NCBI GenBank assembly: GCA_004352715.1
Contig: SCFE01000090.1
Location: 1,089,115 to 1,153,114 of the forward strand
Source: Hofstenia miamia
Lineage: Eukaryota; Xenacoelomorpha; Acoela
Length of the DNA stretch: 64,000 nucleotides
Direction: 5' to 3'
The position numbers were made by a program, and so were the translations under genes. The notes below the pieces were generated by a model. It was given only the letters and a program-made list of their open reading frames with translations, was not told the DNA's origin and ran no database searches. Positions 25,615 to 37,872 of the stretch are shown here, piece after piece. Numbering within the stretch: the first letter of the stretch is position 1; each line of letters opens with the position of its first letter.

Positions 25615-26614
25615 NNNNNNNNNNNNNNNNNNNNNNNNNNNNNNNNNNNNNNNNNNNNNNNNNNNNNNNNNNNNNNNNNNNNNNNNNNNNNNNNNNNNNN
25701 NNNNNNNNNNNNNNNNNNNNNNNNNNNNNNNNNNNNNNNNNNNNNNNNNNNNNNNNNNNNNNNNNNNNNNNNNNNNNNNNNNNNNNNNNNNNNNNNNNNN
25801 NNNNNNNNNNNNNNNNNNNNNNNNNNNNNNNNNNNNNNNNNNNNNNNNNNNNNNNNNNNNNNNNNNNNNNNNNNNNNNNNNNNNNNNNNNNNNNNNNNNN
25901 NNNNNNNNNNNNNNNNNNNNNNNNNNNNNNNNNNNNNNNNNNNNNNNNNNNNNNNNNNNNNNNNNNNNNNNNNNNNNNNNNNNNNNNNNNNNNNNNNNNN
26001 NNNNNNNNNNNNNNNNNNNNNNNNNNNNNNNNNNNNNNNNNNNNNNNNNNNNNNNNNNNNNNNNNNNNNNNNNNNNNNNNNNNNNNNNNNNNNNNNNNNN
26101 NNNNNNNNNNNNNNNNNNNNNNNNNNNNNNNNNNNNNNNNNNNNNNNNNNNNNNNNNNNNNNNNNNNNNNNNNNNNNNNNNNNNNNNNNNNNNNNNNNNN
26201 NNNNNNNNNNNNNNNNNNNNNNNNNNNNNNNNNNNNNNNNNNNNNNNNNNNNNNNNNNNNNNNNNNNNNNNNNNNNNNNNNNNNNNNNNNNNNNNNNNNN
26301 NNNNNNNNNNNNNNNNNNNNNNNNNNNNNNNNNNNNNNNNNNNNNNNNNNNNNNNNNNNNNNNNNNNNNNNNNNNNNNNNNNNNNNNNNNNNNNNNNNNN
26401 NNNNNNNNNNNNNNNNNNNNNNNNNNNNNNNNNNNNNNNNNNNNNNNNNNNNNNNNNNNNNNNNNNNNNNNNNNNNNNNNNNNNNNNNNNNNNNNNNNNN
26501 NNNNNNNNNNNNNNNNNNNNNNNNNNNNNNNNNNNNNNNNNNNNNNNNNNNNNNNNNNNNNNNNNNNNNNNNNNNNNNNNNNNNNNNNNNNNNNNNNNNN
26601 NNNNNNNNNNNNNN
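25615..26614. other. Assembly gap, 1000 N
   Basis: Default-size gap that removes the C-terminal part of the minus-strand transposase. Confidence 0.99.
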
Positions 26615-27607
26615 TTTGTCGTTAAATAATTTCTGGCCAAGTGTGAGGTATGAGGAGAAGCTCCATCTTGCATGAATGTTACTTTGCTAAAGATTCTTTT
26701 TCTCTTTAAAGATGGCAATACATTTTCATCTAACATAGTAACATATCTGCTTGAATTCACAGTATCATTAAAAAGGAATGGGCTAATAACAGTTCTCGAA
26801 GTTATTCCACGCAATGCAATAGTTTTTGGTGATTGAAGTGTGCGAATTATGTCTGCAGGTGGCTCACCAGTTCCCCAATATCGCATGTTTTGCTTATTAA
26901 GCTATCCATCGAGATGAAAATTACATTCATCTGTTAATAATATGTTCTCGGCAGATGTTGCATCCATGGATTTGATAAATTCGCAAAACTGAAGGCGTTC
27001 ACTGGGGCAATGGTTTGACAGGAATTGACAAAAAGAATATTTTATGGTCGAATATCCAACGATTGATGCAGAATCTTATGAATTGTCCCTATTGATATTT
27101 CTGTACTGCACCTTTAACAAGCTGAGATAAGAGAGAACTGTTGCCGTTTTCAGCCATGTAGCGCCTGACTTCTTCAACAACTTCTTCAGCCCTTTTTGGT
27201 TTTATTGCAGCCCTTTTCTGTTTGTGGATAGTACCAGATTCTTCAAANNNNNNNNNNNNNNNNNNNNNNNNNNNNNNNNNNNNNNNNNNNNNNNNNNNNN
27301 NNNNNNNNNNNNNNNNNNNNNNNNNNNNNNNNNNNNNNNNNNNNNNNNNNNNNNNNNNNNNNNNNNNNNNNNNNNNNNNNNNNNNNNNNNNNNNNNNNNN
27401 NNNNNNNNNNNNNNNCTGTTTGTGGATAGTACCAGATTCTTCAAAAAGATCGCAAACTCTTGTAAATATATTCAGTTGATATTTGTTTTTTGCAGATCCA
27501 TTGATTTTGAATTCACGCAAGAAGGCTCGACGAACTTTCGTTGGAGAAGGTGTTCTTCGAAACTTCTGAAATATCCATTTTTTCTCGTTGTCTGAAAACA
27601 TCTTCAT
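26615..27607 (-). pseudogene. IS630-Tc1-mariner transposase (DUF4817-HTH type)
   Basis: Starting at ATG 27607 on minus, MKMFSDNEKKWIFQKFRRT and VRRAFLREFKINGS form the N-terminal helix-turn-helix, followed by FTRVCDLFEESGTIHKQ, then a linker and EEVVEEVRRYMAENG. Downstream, in other frames, come SAENILLTDECNFHLDG (first catalytic Asp in TDE), NMRYWGTGEPPADIIRTLQS, SSRYVTMLDENVLPSL and FMQDGASPHTSHLARNYL (second catalytic Asp). The third acidic residue lies in the gap. A stop (TAG) follows FHLDG and the frame shifts between 27089 and 26990, so this copy is dead. The 168-N gap within the HTH region is probably false. No terminal repeat was found upstream. Confidence 0.85.
27248..27415. other. 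Probably false assembly gap
   Basis: 168 N with the same 30-bp sequence immediately before (27218-27247) and at its end (27416-27445). Collapsing the duplicate restores a continuous transposase frame, so the two contigs overlap and the true gap is absent. Confidence 0.9.
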
Positions 27608-27948
27608 TTTGATTTTTAAGCTCCGACAAGATTCTTAAATGAAATGCCTCACTTTTAGATACAAAATTCTGTATCTTTGATACCACTTTATGCAATGAAA
27701 ATGCACATAAAAATGAATTTAAAAATTACGTTTGAGATGGAACCCAATGTATATATATTAAAGACTTATTAACATTAACTGTCAAACAAAAATATAATTT
27801 TTCTAAGCATTTCAAGTATGTAGTGATGGGCGGCAAGAACGTGCCACATACCGTTTTAAGGCAAACACCTCATACTTTAGCAGATTTGTTTCAACATCTT
27901 TTACACTGTTTTCGGTTTGTGTGTGTTACCTTCTGAGATGTTTGCTCG

Positions 27949-28215
27949 TCATCTCTTGCTTCCGAACCAGTCGAAATTAGTTCCTGATTGAGGAGCTACA
28001 CGATCAGACTTATCATCAGAAAGTTCAGTGTCATCAACGTCACCTTCTGAACAATCTGAATAGACTTGCTCTTGCTCGGAATCCTCCAAATCCACATTCT
28101 GATACTCAACGATGTCATCAATTTCATCTCTGGATTCTCCTTGATCATCACCCAATTCAAGTAAGAACTGAGAGCAAATTGCCGCAGTACGACGATGCCG
28201 TCCTCTGGAACTCAT
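27949..28215 (-). other. Acidic open frame, possible transposase N-terminus
   Basis: An 88-codon minus frame from ATG 28215 starts MSSRGRHRRTA and then becomes very acidic (DDIVEYQNVDLEDSEQEQ and GDVDDTELSDDKSD) before ending SGTNFDWFGSKR. An acidic N-terminus followed by a Trp-containing block is reminiscent of piggyBac-like transposases, but no catalytic region follows and no TTAA-flanked ends were found. It could equally be an exon of an unknown acidic protein. Downstream minus frames are closed by stops. Confidence 0.3.
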
Positions 28216-28338
28216 TACACCAACTTAAATGGATAGACACAGGCCTACAAAGCAGAAGAAATTGTGTGTATTTTGACAAATAAACAGTATAACTTGTTAT
28301 TCACGGTTCAATTGAGCGCTTCGGCCTTCTAGGTAGAA

Positions 28339-29045
28339 CNNNNNNNNNNNNNNNNNNNNNNNNNNNNNNNNNNNNNNNNNNNNNNNNNNNNNNNNNNNNN
28401 NNNNNNNNNNNNNNNNNNNNNNNNNNNNNNNNNNNNNNNNNNNNNNNNNNNNNNNNNNNNNNNNNNNNNNNNNNNNNNNNNNNNNNNNNNNNNNNNNNNN
28501 NNNNNNNNNNNNNNNNNNNNNNNNNNNNNNNNNNNNNNNNNNNNNNNNNNNNNNNNNNNNNNNNNNNNNNNNNNNNNNNNNNNNNNNNNNNNNNNNNNNN
28601 NNNNNNNNNNNNNNNNNNNNNNNNNNNNNNNNNNNNNNNNNNNNNNNNNNNNNNNNNNNNNNNNNNNNNNNNNNNNNNNNNNNNNNNNNNNNNNNNNNNN
28701 NNNNNNNNNNNNNNNNNNNNNNNNNNNNNNNNNNNNNNNNNNNNNNNNNNNNNNNNNNNNNNNNNNNNNNNNNNNNNNNNNNNNNNNNNNNNNNNNNNNN
28801 NNNNNNNNNNNNNNNNNNNNNNNNNNNNNNNNNNNNNNNNNNNNNNNNNNNNNNNNNNNNNNNNNNNNNNNNNNNNNNNNNNNNNNNNNNNNNNNNNNNN
28901 NNNNNNNNNNNNNNNNNNNNNNNNNNNNNNNNNNNNNNNNNNNNNNNNNNNNNNNNNNNNNNNNNNNNNNNNNNNNNNNNNNNNNNNNNNNNNNNNNNNN
29001 NNNNNNNNNNNNNNNNNNNNNNNNNNNNNNNNNNNNNNNNNNNNN
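28339..29045. other. Assembly gap
   Basis: 707 N, followed by a TA microsatellite at 29047-29065. Confidence 0.99.
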
Positions 29046-29065
29046 TTTATATATATATATATATA

Positions 29066-30354
29066 CGGTTCTAGATACTATCGCACTTTCAGATTTTCCA
29101 TACCACCAAAGCCTTTTTGATGGAATACCAGAATAATTTATTTTATCCAAAAAACTATATATTGCTCATTTGGAATAGGGGTCTAATTTCTTATGTATGA
29201 GTTTCAAGTTTTTGAAAAAAAAATCTTTGGACCTGTTTCTTGCGCGTGCCGCAATAGTATCTTGCACCCGTATATATTTTTTGTATCCACAACACAACAA
29301 TTTTGTGTTGTCAAGCATATTGCATTTCAATTTTGCAAAGAAAATATTGAAAATTGTTGCATTTAGAAATGTTTGGAAGGAATCGAACTTAAATAATTGT
29401 TCTATAGATTTTTAATAATGACGTTTAAATTTCCGCTAAGTTTCCAACAAAAAAAGTCTATAATTGTCTTACTAATAACTGAATGAAATTGTTATAAAGA
29501 AGCAATATATTATATGTTAATTTATTATTTAGTTATTTGGTAATAAATTTAAGACAATTACTTTAATATTCATGTCGATAGATGGCGTAAACATGCGTGC
29601 TATATAAATTTCAATCAAATAAGAAGTTGAATGCAGTCTGTGGATTTAAAATTTCGTATTATCCCGATAATATCAAAACAAGAAGAATATTTAATACAGA
29701 AAATTAAAATAAGGTTTAACCCATACACAATTATTTGAAGTGATCCCAAAAAACTAGTTATAATTTTTTAAGTTATATACGTCTATATCATTATTATAAA
29801 ACACATCTTGAATTGCCAAAAAAAATTGATTTACTTATTTTTGTCTATATGCATGTAGTATGAGGTCAGCAGACTGTGACTAAGTCTTTCAGTAGGATTG
29901 GTATCACAATTCATGGAAATTTACTAGTAGTTTTAAGCAAATAAATGTTTTGCAATGAAACCACGTGGCAGCATAAGGCCAAAATATTTTAATCTACTCC
30001 TTATAGGAAAAGACTAATACAAAATCCAATATATTTGATTATGTAGCTAAATGATATTGGAATTTCTAACATTACATTATTTTCCTAATTGAAAGCTTAT
30101 TAATGGAATTATAATCAACCTCATAATCTCATGCTGCCTTTCACTAAAGTGTTTATTCGCTTTCTTTCCAATTTTATTAATCAACTAGGAAAATTTGTAA
30201 ACATCTGGACATTCAAATATAATTGTTTAGTCTAATGTCGTAGTTCTTGTTTCACAATATGATTTTCCTCTGAAAAGAATACTCCTAAATCGGTTTATGA
30301 GTTACTCTCTATAAGCTTAATAGAACATGTTGCTTCTCTCACCTCCTTTTTATG
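29066..30354. other. AT-rich intergenic DNA
   Basis: A 72-codon plus frame at 29197-29415 shows no familiar motif. Nothing else is recognised. Confidence 0.5.
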
Positions 30355-31354
30355 NNNNNNNNNNNNNNNNNNNNNNNNNNNNNNNNNNNNNNNNNNNNNN
30401 NNNNNNNNNNNNNNNNNNNNNNNNNNNNNNNNNNNNNNNNNNNNNNNNNNNNNNNNNNNNNNNNNNNNNNNNNNNNNNNNNNNNNNNNNNNNNNNNNNNN
30501 NNNNNNNNNNNNNNNNNNNNNNNNNNNNNNNNNNNNNNNNNNNNNNNNNNNNNNNNNNNNNNNNNNNNNNNNNNNNNNNNNNNNNNNNNNNNNNNNNNNN
30601 NNNNNNNNNNNNNNNNNNNNNNNNNNNNNNNNNNNNNNNNNNNNNNNNNNNNNNNNNNNNNNNNNNNNNNNNNNNNNNNNNNNNNNNNNNNNNNNNNNNN
30701 NNNNNNNNNNNNNNNNNNNNNNNNNNNNNNNNNNNNNNNNNNNNNNNNNNNNNNNNNNNNNNNNNNNNNNNNNNNNNNNNNNNNNNNNNNNNNNNNNNNN
30801 NNNNNNNNNNNNNNNNNNNNNNNNNNNNNNNNNNNNNNNNNNNNNNNNNNNNNNNNNNNNNNNNNNNNNNNNNNNNNNNNNNNNNNNNNNNNNNNNNNNN
30901 NNNNNNNNNNNNNNNNNNNNNNNNNNNNNNNNNNNNNNNNNNNNNNNNNNNNNNNNNNNNNNNNNNNNNNNNNNNNNNNNNNNNNNNNNNNNNNNNNNNN
31001 NNNNNNNNNNNNNNNNNNNNNNNNNNNNNNNNNNNNNNNNNNNNNNNNNNNNNNNNNNNNNNNNNNNNNNNNNNNNNNNNNNNNNNNNNNNNNNNNNNNN
31101 NNNNNNNNNNNNNNNNNNNNNNNNNNNNNNNNNNNNNNNNNNNNNNNNNNNNNNNNNNNNNNNNNNNNNNNNNNNNNNNNNNNNNNNNNNNNNNNNNNNN
31201 NNNNNNNNNNNNNNNNNNNNNNNNNNNNNNNNNNNNNNNNNNNNNNNNNNNNNNNNNNNNNNNNNNNNNNNNNNNNNNNNNNNNNNNNNNNNNNNNNNNN
31301 NNNNNNNNNNNNNNNNNNNNNNNNNNNNNNNNNNNNNNNNNNNNNNNNNNNNNN
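30355..31354. other. Assembly gap, 1000 N
   Basis: Default-size gap bounding the left side of the isolated contig 31355-33674. Confidence 0.99.
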
Positions 31355-33674
31355 ATTTATACCTAAGTGTGGATATTCAGAATATATTTTTAGAATCTGA
31401 ATCCATTAAAAATGAAGGGAATGATTATCCTTTAGATATTCTACACGTCACATTAAATCACAAGTTCATTTAAAAATAAATTTCTGGGAATTGATAATGA
31501 CTATGCAAAAATCTTGTGTTGTATCAAGAAATAATAAACCTTAGGAAATAATTAGAATGGAATTCATCGCTTTCAAAATAATTCTAAAATATTTTGCAGT
31601 TATTTAAAAATCATAATAAGACAATATATAAATATAAATACTTATTAAGATGACCCACATAATAAACAGAACGTTTTAAATGTCACAATGACGATCTGCA
31701 AGAAAAGCGCTGTAAAAATATATATTTAATCAGTCAAAGCTTGAAAATTTTTTTAAGCATTTGATGTATTTTTCCTGATGTGAACCTCAACCGTGAAATT
31801 ATCAGCGAATTATACTCCCACCGCATACATAACATTCCAAAATAAAAACTTGAAGAGTCTTATCAAATACACTAAAAATAATTTTGTTATGAAACTACAT
31901 ACATACATTAAACTAATGTATGAAATGAAAAAATTATTAAAAATTTACAGAATGACGCATGTAGCATGCAAAATCACAGCATTGATCAAAATTTTGAATG
32001 AAGAAGAACCAATAATAACGGATAATGAACATTCAAAAAGAAGGATACGTTGATCGCATATGTTCACAATGCAAATTGATTGGAGATAGTTCTCATTGAT
32101 TTATTCGAAATCCCTACATTAACTTTTGCAATTCAAGTAATTGATTTCTGCGGCTGCCAATTAACAATTAATTGATTGTTTTTGCAAATTAACTGCAATT
32201 AATTGCATGCTGGAGGGTCAATTAGCGTGATGCATTTTATTGGAAAGCAGACGGTTGTGTGATGGTTGAACGTGTGATGGTTGAACGCTTTATAAAAATA
32301 CAGGAAATATTGTCTCATACAGATTTTTCAAATGATAAGGCATTAATAGAGTTCCTGAAAACTCCAGAATATATATGAGCTCCGAACAGACCTTGTGAAA
32401 TTCAGCTTGATTCAAAAATTCTTACAACAGGATGTCTTGAGCATTGCAGACGCTCGGTCACTCTTTAATGATATCATCATGGACTACTCAGATATGGCCA
32501 AATATTTCGGGTCTGATATTGATATTGTTCATTCGAAAGAATTCGAGGTTACCATTTCGAAAATCCAGAATAAAGTGGAAGACTTACTTTCTGTTGAAGA
32601 AAAAATTCAGTTTTATCTTGTTGCTTAAACAGATAACATGCCAGGTTTTGACGTAGACGACTTTGCATCACTTATCCTAGAACAGAAATTTAAAGGTGAA
32701 TTGTATTTGAGTACCAATATCCTCTTGCTAACTTCTAATCATTGTCATCAGAATATGTTGAGGAACAACTTTCTCTCAAGTTAAATGCACGGTTTTACAA
32801 CAAAGAACTCATTTCAAATCTTTGCTAACCAGTCATCATTAATTGCAATTAATTTATTATAGCAAAATTGTCCCTTTAACTCAAAAATCGGATTAAGAAT
32901 TCGATATAATTCCAAAGTACTTTAGTTTTTCTGCGTTTTACATCTTTTCGACGTACAAATGTTTTGTGGATTAATATTAAATTAAAGCTAAACGAAAACG
33001 GCCCCTAAGGTGTTAATTTGATAAACAATTCAGAAAACATTAAATATATTTATGAAATATCTGCGGAGTAAAGATTTTTCACATATTTAGTATATTGATT
33101 TTAACATTCGATTTGCATTACCATTACTTTTGTTATGTATTTTCCTATCCACTAATAGTTAATATTTAAAATCCAAAAAACAAAGTAACAGGTTTTTTAA
33201 GAGTGAAATCTGCATGCACCTCATCCAAATCTCTCCCACCAAAGCAATTTTAATCATAAATTTGGTGACATGTACCCATAAACTCTTATTCAGCAAGAAA
33301 AATTCACAAGTAAATTGCTGCGTATTTAAGGAACAAAAGTAAAAGGCAAATATAGCTACCGTTTTTGGTTTACTATTTATTTTAAACTAGTAAAGATGAG
33401 TTTTTAAAAATGTAAACGATAGAATATTTCCAGTCGGCATCAAACCTGAATTAGCTAAGGCTAAAGCCTTCCGTAGGTTTTTAAAAAATAAAATGCTTAG
33501 ACTTTATATAAAAACGTTTTTAGCTGATTTTTTAAGTTTAATGCATAATTAAAAATTATACATTAATTATCACAGTTTTGCAGTTTTTAAAAAATCTGTC
33601 CGATAACTTTAGTAATTCATGAAAGTAACATGAGTTAGACTATTCAAAATTCACTGAAATCCAAAATATGACTT
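31355..33674. repeat. Copy 1 of a 2.1-2.3 kb duplicated segment
   Basis: This contig, flanked by 1000-N gaps on both sides, is colinear with 35774-37872 with scattered substitutions and indels. Copy 1 has about 250 bp (31885-32130) that copy 2 lacks, a small tandem duplication of GTGTGATGGTTGAAC near 32260-32285, and lacks 50-60 bp of the hAT C-terminal region. Its ends coincide with gap edges, so it may be an alternative allele rather than a second locus. Confidence 0.9.
32262..32826 (+). pseudogene. hAT transposase remnant, copy 1
   Basis: Frames on plus read ERFIKIQEILSHTDFSND, then after a shift LIQKFLQQDVLSIADARSLF and MAKYFGSDIDIVHSKEFEV, and end with the FDVDDFASLILEQ and SSEYVEEQLSLKL blocks. 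These match the region before and around the C-terminal dimerisation domain of hAT transposases (the LLDARTLFD-like block and the block after RFFS). The RFFS-containing part itself is deleted, apparently between short AATC repeats near 32738. The N-terminal BED finger and the RNase H-like core are not visible. Non-functional. Confidence 0.6.
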
Positions 33675-34674
33675 NNNNNNNNNNNNNNNNNNNNNNNNNN
33701 NNNNNNNNNNNNNNNNNNNNNNNNNNNNNNNNNNNNNNNNNNNNNNNNNNNNNNNNNNNNNNNNNNNNNNNNNNNNNNNNNNNNNNNNNNNNNNNNNNNN
33801 NNNNNNNNNNNNNNNNNNNNNNNNNNNNNNNNNNNNNNNNNNNNNNNNNNNNNNNNNNNNNNNNNNNNNNNNNNNNNNNNNNNNNNNNNNNNNNNNNNNN
33901 NNNNNNNNNNNNNNNNNNNNNNNNNNNNNNNNNNNNNNNNNNNNNNNNNNNNNNNNNNNNNNNNNNNNNNNNNNNNNNNNNNNNNNNNNNNNNNNNNNNN
34001 NNNNNNNNNNNNNNNNNNNNNNNNNNNNNNNNNNNNNNNNNNNNNNNNNNNNNNNNNNNNNNNNNNNNNNNNNNNNNNNNNNNNNNNNNNNNNNNNNNNN
34101 NNNNNNNNNNNNNNNNNNNNNNNNNNNNNNNNNNNNNNNNNNNNNNNNNNNNNNNNNNNNNNNNNNNNNNNNNNNNNNNNNNNNNNNNNNNNNNNNNNNN
34201 NNNNNNNNNNNNNNNNNNNNNNNNNNNNNNNNNNNNNNNNNNNNNNNNNNNNNNNNNNNNNNNNNNNNNNNNNNNNNNNNNNNNNNNNNNNNNNNNNNNN
34301 NNNNNNNNNNNNNNNNNNNNNNNNNNNNNNNNNNNNNNNNNNNNNNNNNNNNNNNNNNNNNNNNNNNNNNNNNNNNNNNNNNNNNNNNNNNNNNNNNNNN
34401 NNNNNNNNNNNNNNNNNNNNNNNNNNNNNNNNNNNNNNNNNNNNNNNNNNNNNNNNNNNNNNNNNNNNNNNNNNNNNNNNNNNNNNNNNNNNNNNNNNNN
34501 NNNNNNNNNNNNNNNNNNNNNNNNNNNNNNNNNNNNNNNNNNNNNNNNNNNNNNNNNNNNNNNNNNNNNNNNNNNNNNNNNNNNNNNNNNNNNNNNNNNN
34601 NNNNNNNNNNNNNNNNNNNNNNNNNNNNNNNNNNNNNNNNNNNNNNNNNNNNNNNNNNNNNNNNNNNNNNNNNN
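33675..34674. other. Assembly gap, 1000 N
   Basis: Default-size gap bounding the right side of the isolated contig 31355-33674. Confidence 0.99.
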
Positions 34675-35773
34675 CCCCCAGATTGCACCACTGCCTACAA
34701 CCCTTCAATTTTTAGAAAGAAATAAGTGTGCAACTTTCATATAAAAACAATATCTAAAGTATTATGCGATTTTATGCACGTTTAAATTCAATTCTCTGAT
34801 ACAAGGGACTAAAAGATAATTAAAGTATTAAGTGTTAATTGCCGCTGCTAACAGTTCACCTTTTGGTTGATTCATTAAGAGTTTTTAAGGTAAAGTCCAA
34901 ACGAGTAGAAAGGAAGCAGCTAAGTATATGCTAACGCTGTTCTTTAACAACTAACGCTGTTCTTCACTGAAAAACTTGTTTGAGACCTGTAAATTTTGCT
35001 TCAAAAAAATTATTTTCAATTCAAAAAAATTATTTCCAATTCTAATTATAACTGAAATTTCATTGATTTTAATTTATATTTCAAAAATTATTAATTCTGT
35101 TGAATCTAAGTTTTGTTTTTTTAATAAATTTAGTTTTCTGGTAAAACATTTAACATTTGCATAGTGGATTTTCTAATGATATAATGGTTTAAATTGTTAA
35201 AAGCGTGTTGACAATTTCCATTTTGGAGTTATAAAAATATGTTGCAAATTCAACCCGAATGTGCAAGTGATATCGCAGGAATGTCCAAAGCTTGCTAATT
35301 GGGATATCCTTTTGATGTAATTAATAGGTAAGAACTAGCATTCAAAGTCTTCTTAGGAGATTTGGACGTTTTTTGTGCATTGCTTTAGATAAAAATCAAC
35401 AATTAAATATAGCCTCACATATGCAGCTAACAATTCATTACAGAAGAGACAGCGTGTTATGACGTGGACCTCTGTAAAACTTGTTTAACACAGGTCCATG
35501 GTTATGAGATCTAAGTGAATTATAATAATTAAATCATTGTGAAAAAATTAACTGACAAGAAGAAGCAGTAAGAAGAGAGTTGCTTAGAAGATTTTTTAAA
35601 ATATCTCTTGTATTAATATAACATTCATATTGTTTGCTCTTAACAGGATGAGTGTTTAAAAGAAATTATACTTTTATCACTACTCCTGATAATCAGATAA
35701 TCAATTTCAATTACTATTCGTCGTTGCTTTCAAATTTTGATTTGTTTGCTGTTATTAAACATTTTAATTGTTG
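34675..35773. other. AT-rich intergenic DNA
   Basis: Short local repeats such as TTCAAAAAAATTATTT occur twice at 35000-35035. No gene recognised. Confidence 0.5.
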
Positions 35774-37872
35774 ATACCTAAGTGTGGATATTCAGAATAT
35801 ATTTTTAGAATCTGAATCCATTAAAAATGAAGGGAATGATTATCCTTTAGATATTCTACACGTCACATTAAATCACAAGTTCATTTAAAAATAAATTTCT
35901 GGGAATTGATAATGACTATGCAGAAATCTTGTGTTGTATCAACAAGAAATAATAAACCTTAGGAAATAATTAGAATGGAATTCATCGTTTTCAAAATTAT
36001 TCTAAAATATTTTGCAGTTATTTAAAAATCATAATAAGACAATATATAAATATAAATACTTATTAAGATGACCCACATAATAAACAGAACGTTTTAAATG
36101 TCACAATGACGATCTGCAAGAAAAGCGCTGTAAAAATATATATTTAATCAGTCAAAGTTTGAATTTTTTTTAAGCATTTGATGTATTTTTCCTGATGTGA
36201 ACCTCAACCGTGAAATTATCAGCGAATATTTATACTCCCCAGCATACATAACATTCCTGACTAAAAACTTGAAGAGTCTTATCAAATACACTAAAAATAA
36301 TTTTGTTATGAAACTACAATTAATTGATTTCCGCGGCTGCCAATTAACAATGAATTGATTGTTTTTGCAAATTAACTGCAATTAATTGCATGCTGGAGGG
36401 TCAATTAGCGTGATGCATTTTATTGGAAAGCAGACGGTTGTGTGATGGTTGAACGCTTTATAAAAATACAGGAAATATTGTCTCATACAGATTTTTCAAA
36501 TGATAAGGCATTAATAAATTTCCTGACAACTCCAGAATATATATGAGCTCCGAACACACCTTGTGAAATTCAGCTTGATTCAAAAATTCTTACAACAGGA
36601 TGTCTTGAGCATTGCAGACGCTCGGTCACTCTTTAATGATATCATCATGGACTACTCAGATATGGCCAAATATTTCGGGTCTGATATTGATATTGTTCAT
36701 TCGAAAGAATTCGAGGTTACCATTTCGAAAATCCAGAATAAAGTGGAAGACTTACTTTCTGTTGAAGAAAAAATTCAGTTTTATCTTGTTGCTTAAACAG
36801 ACAACATGCCAGGTTTTGACGTAGACGACTTTGCATCACTGATCCTAGAACAGAGATTTAAAGGTGAATTGTATTTGAGTACCAATATCCTCTTGCTAAC
36901 TTCTAATCTGGTGGAATGGTTCTTTTCTACAGGAAAAGTGATGTTTTTCTATCACAGCCAATCATTGTCATCAGAATATGTTGAGGAACAACTTTCTCTC
37001 AAGTTAAATGAACGGTTCTACAACTCATTTCAACTCTGCTAACCAGTCATCATTAATTGCAATTAATTTATTATAGCAAAATTGTCCCTTTAATTCAAAA
37101 ATCGGATTAAGAATTCGATATAATTCCAAAGTACTTTAGTTTTTCTGCGTTTTACATCTTTTCGACATACAAATGTTTTGTGGATTAATATTAAATTAAA
37201 GCTAAACGAAAACGGCCCCTAAGGTGTTAATTTGATGAACAATTCAGAAAACATTAAATATATTTATGAAATATCTGCGGAGTAGAGATTTTTCACATAT
37301 TTAGTATATTGATTTTAACATTACTTTTGTTATGTATTTTCCTATCCACTAATAGTTAATATTTAAAATCCAAAAAACAAAGTAACAGGTTTTTTAAGAG
37401 TGAAATCTGCATGCACCTCATCCAAATCTTTCCCACCAGAGCAATTTTAATCATAAATTTGGTGACATGTACCCATAAACTCTTATTCACCAAGAAAAAT
37501 TCACAAGTAAATTGCTGCGTATTTAAGGAACAAAAGTAAAAGGCAAATATAGCTACCGTTTTTGGTTTACTATTTATTTTAAACTAGTAAAGATGAGTTT
37601 TTAAAAATGTAAACGATAGAATATTTCCAGTCGGCATCAAAAATTAGCAAGCCGTAGGTCTTCAAAACGTAAGTTTTTTAAAAATTAAATGCTTACGACT
37701 TTATATAAAAACGTTTTTAGCTGATTTTTTAAGTTTAATGCATAATTAAAAATTATACATTAATTATCACAGTTTTGCAGTTTTTAAAAAATCTGTCCGA
37801 TAATTTTAGTAATTCATGAAAGTAACATGAGTTAGACTATTCAAAATTCACTGAAATCCAAAATATGACTTT
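35774..37872. repeat. Copy 2 of the 2.1-2.3 kb duplicated segment
   Basis: Colinear with 31355-33674 and embedded in continuous sequence on both sides, so this is the anchored copy. Both copies end in the same place (AAAATATGACTT) only because copy 1 runs into N. Copy 2 continues into 37873 and beyond. Confidence 0.9.
36444..37042 (+). pseudogene. hAT transposase remnant, copy 2
   Basis: Same coding remnant as at 32262, more complete at its C-terminus: after MVERFIKIQEILSHTDFSND, QDVLSIADARSLFNDIIMD and FDVDDFASLILEQRF it keeps TSNLVEWFFSTGKVMFF and SSEYVEEQLSLKLNERF, the signature SxxxERxFS/xxxLxLKxN pattern of the hAT dimerisation domain, with Glu-Arg changed to Glu-Trp. Frame breaks lie near 36543 and at TAA 36794. 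It is flanked by AATTAATTGCAATTAATT-like motifs on both sides (36340-36390 and 37051-37070), which may be the subterminal repeats. The identical 77-codon frame in both copies reflects recent duplication, not selection. Confidence 0.65.
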
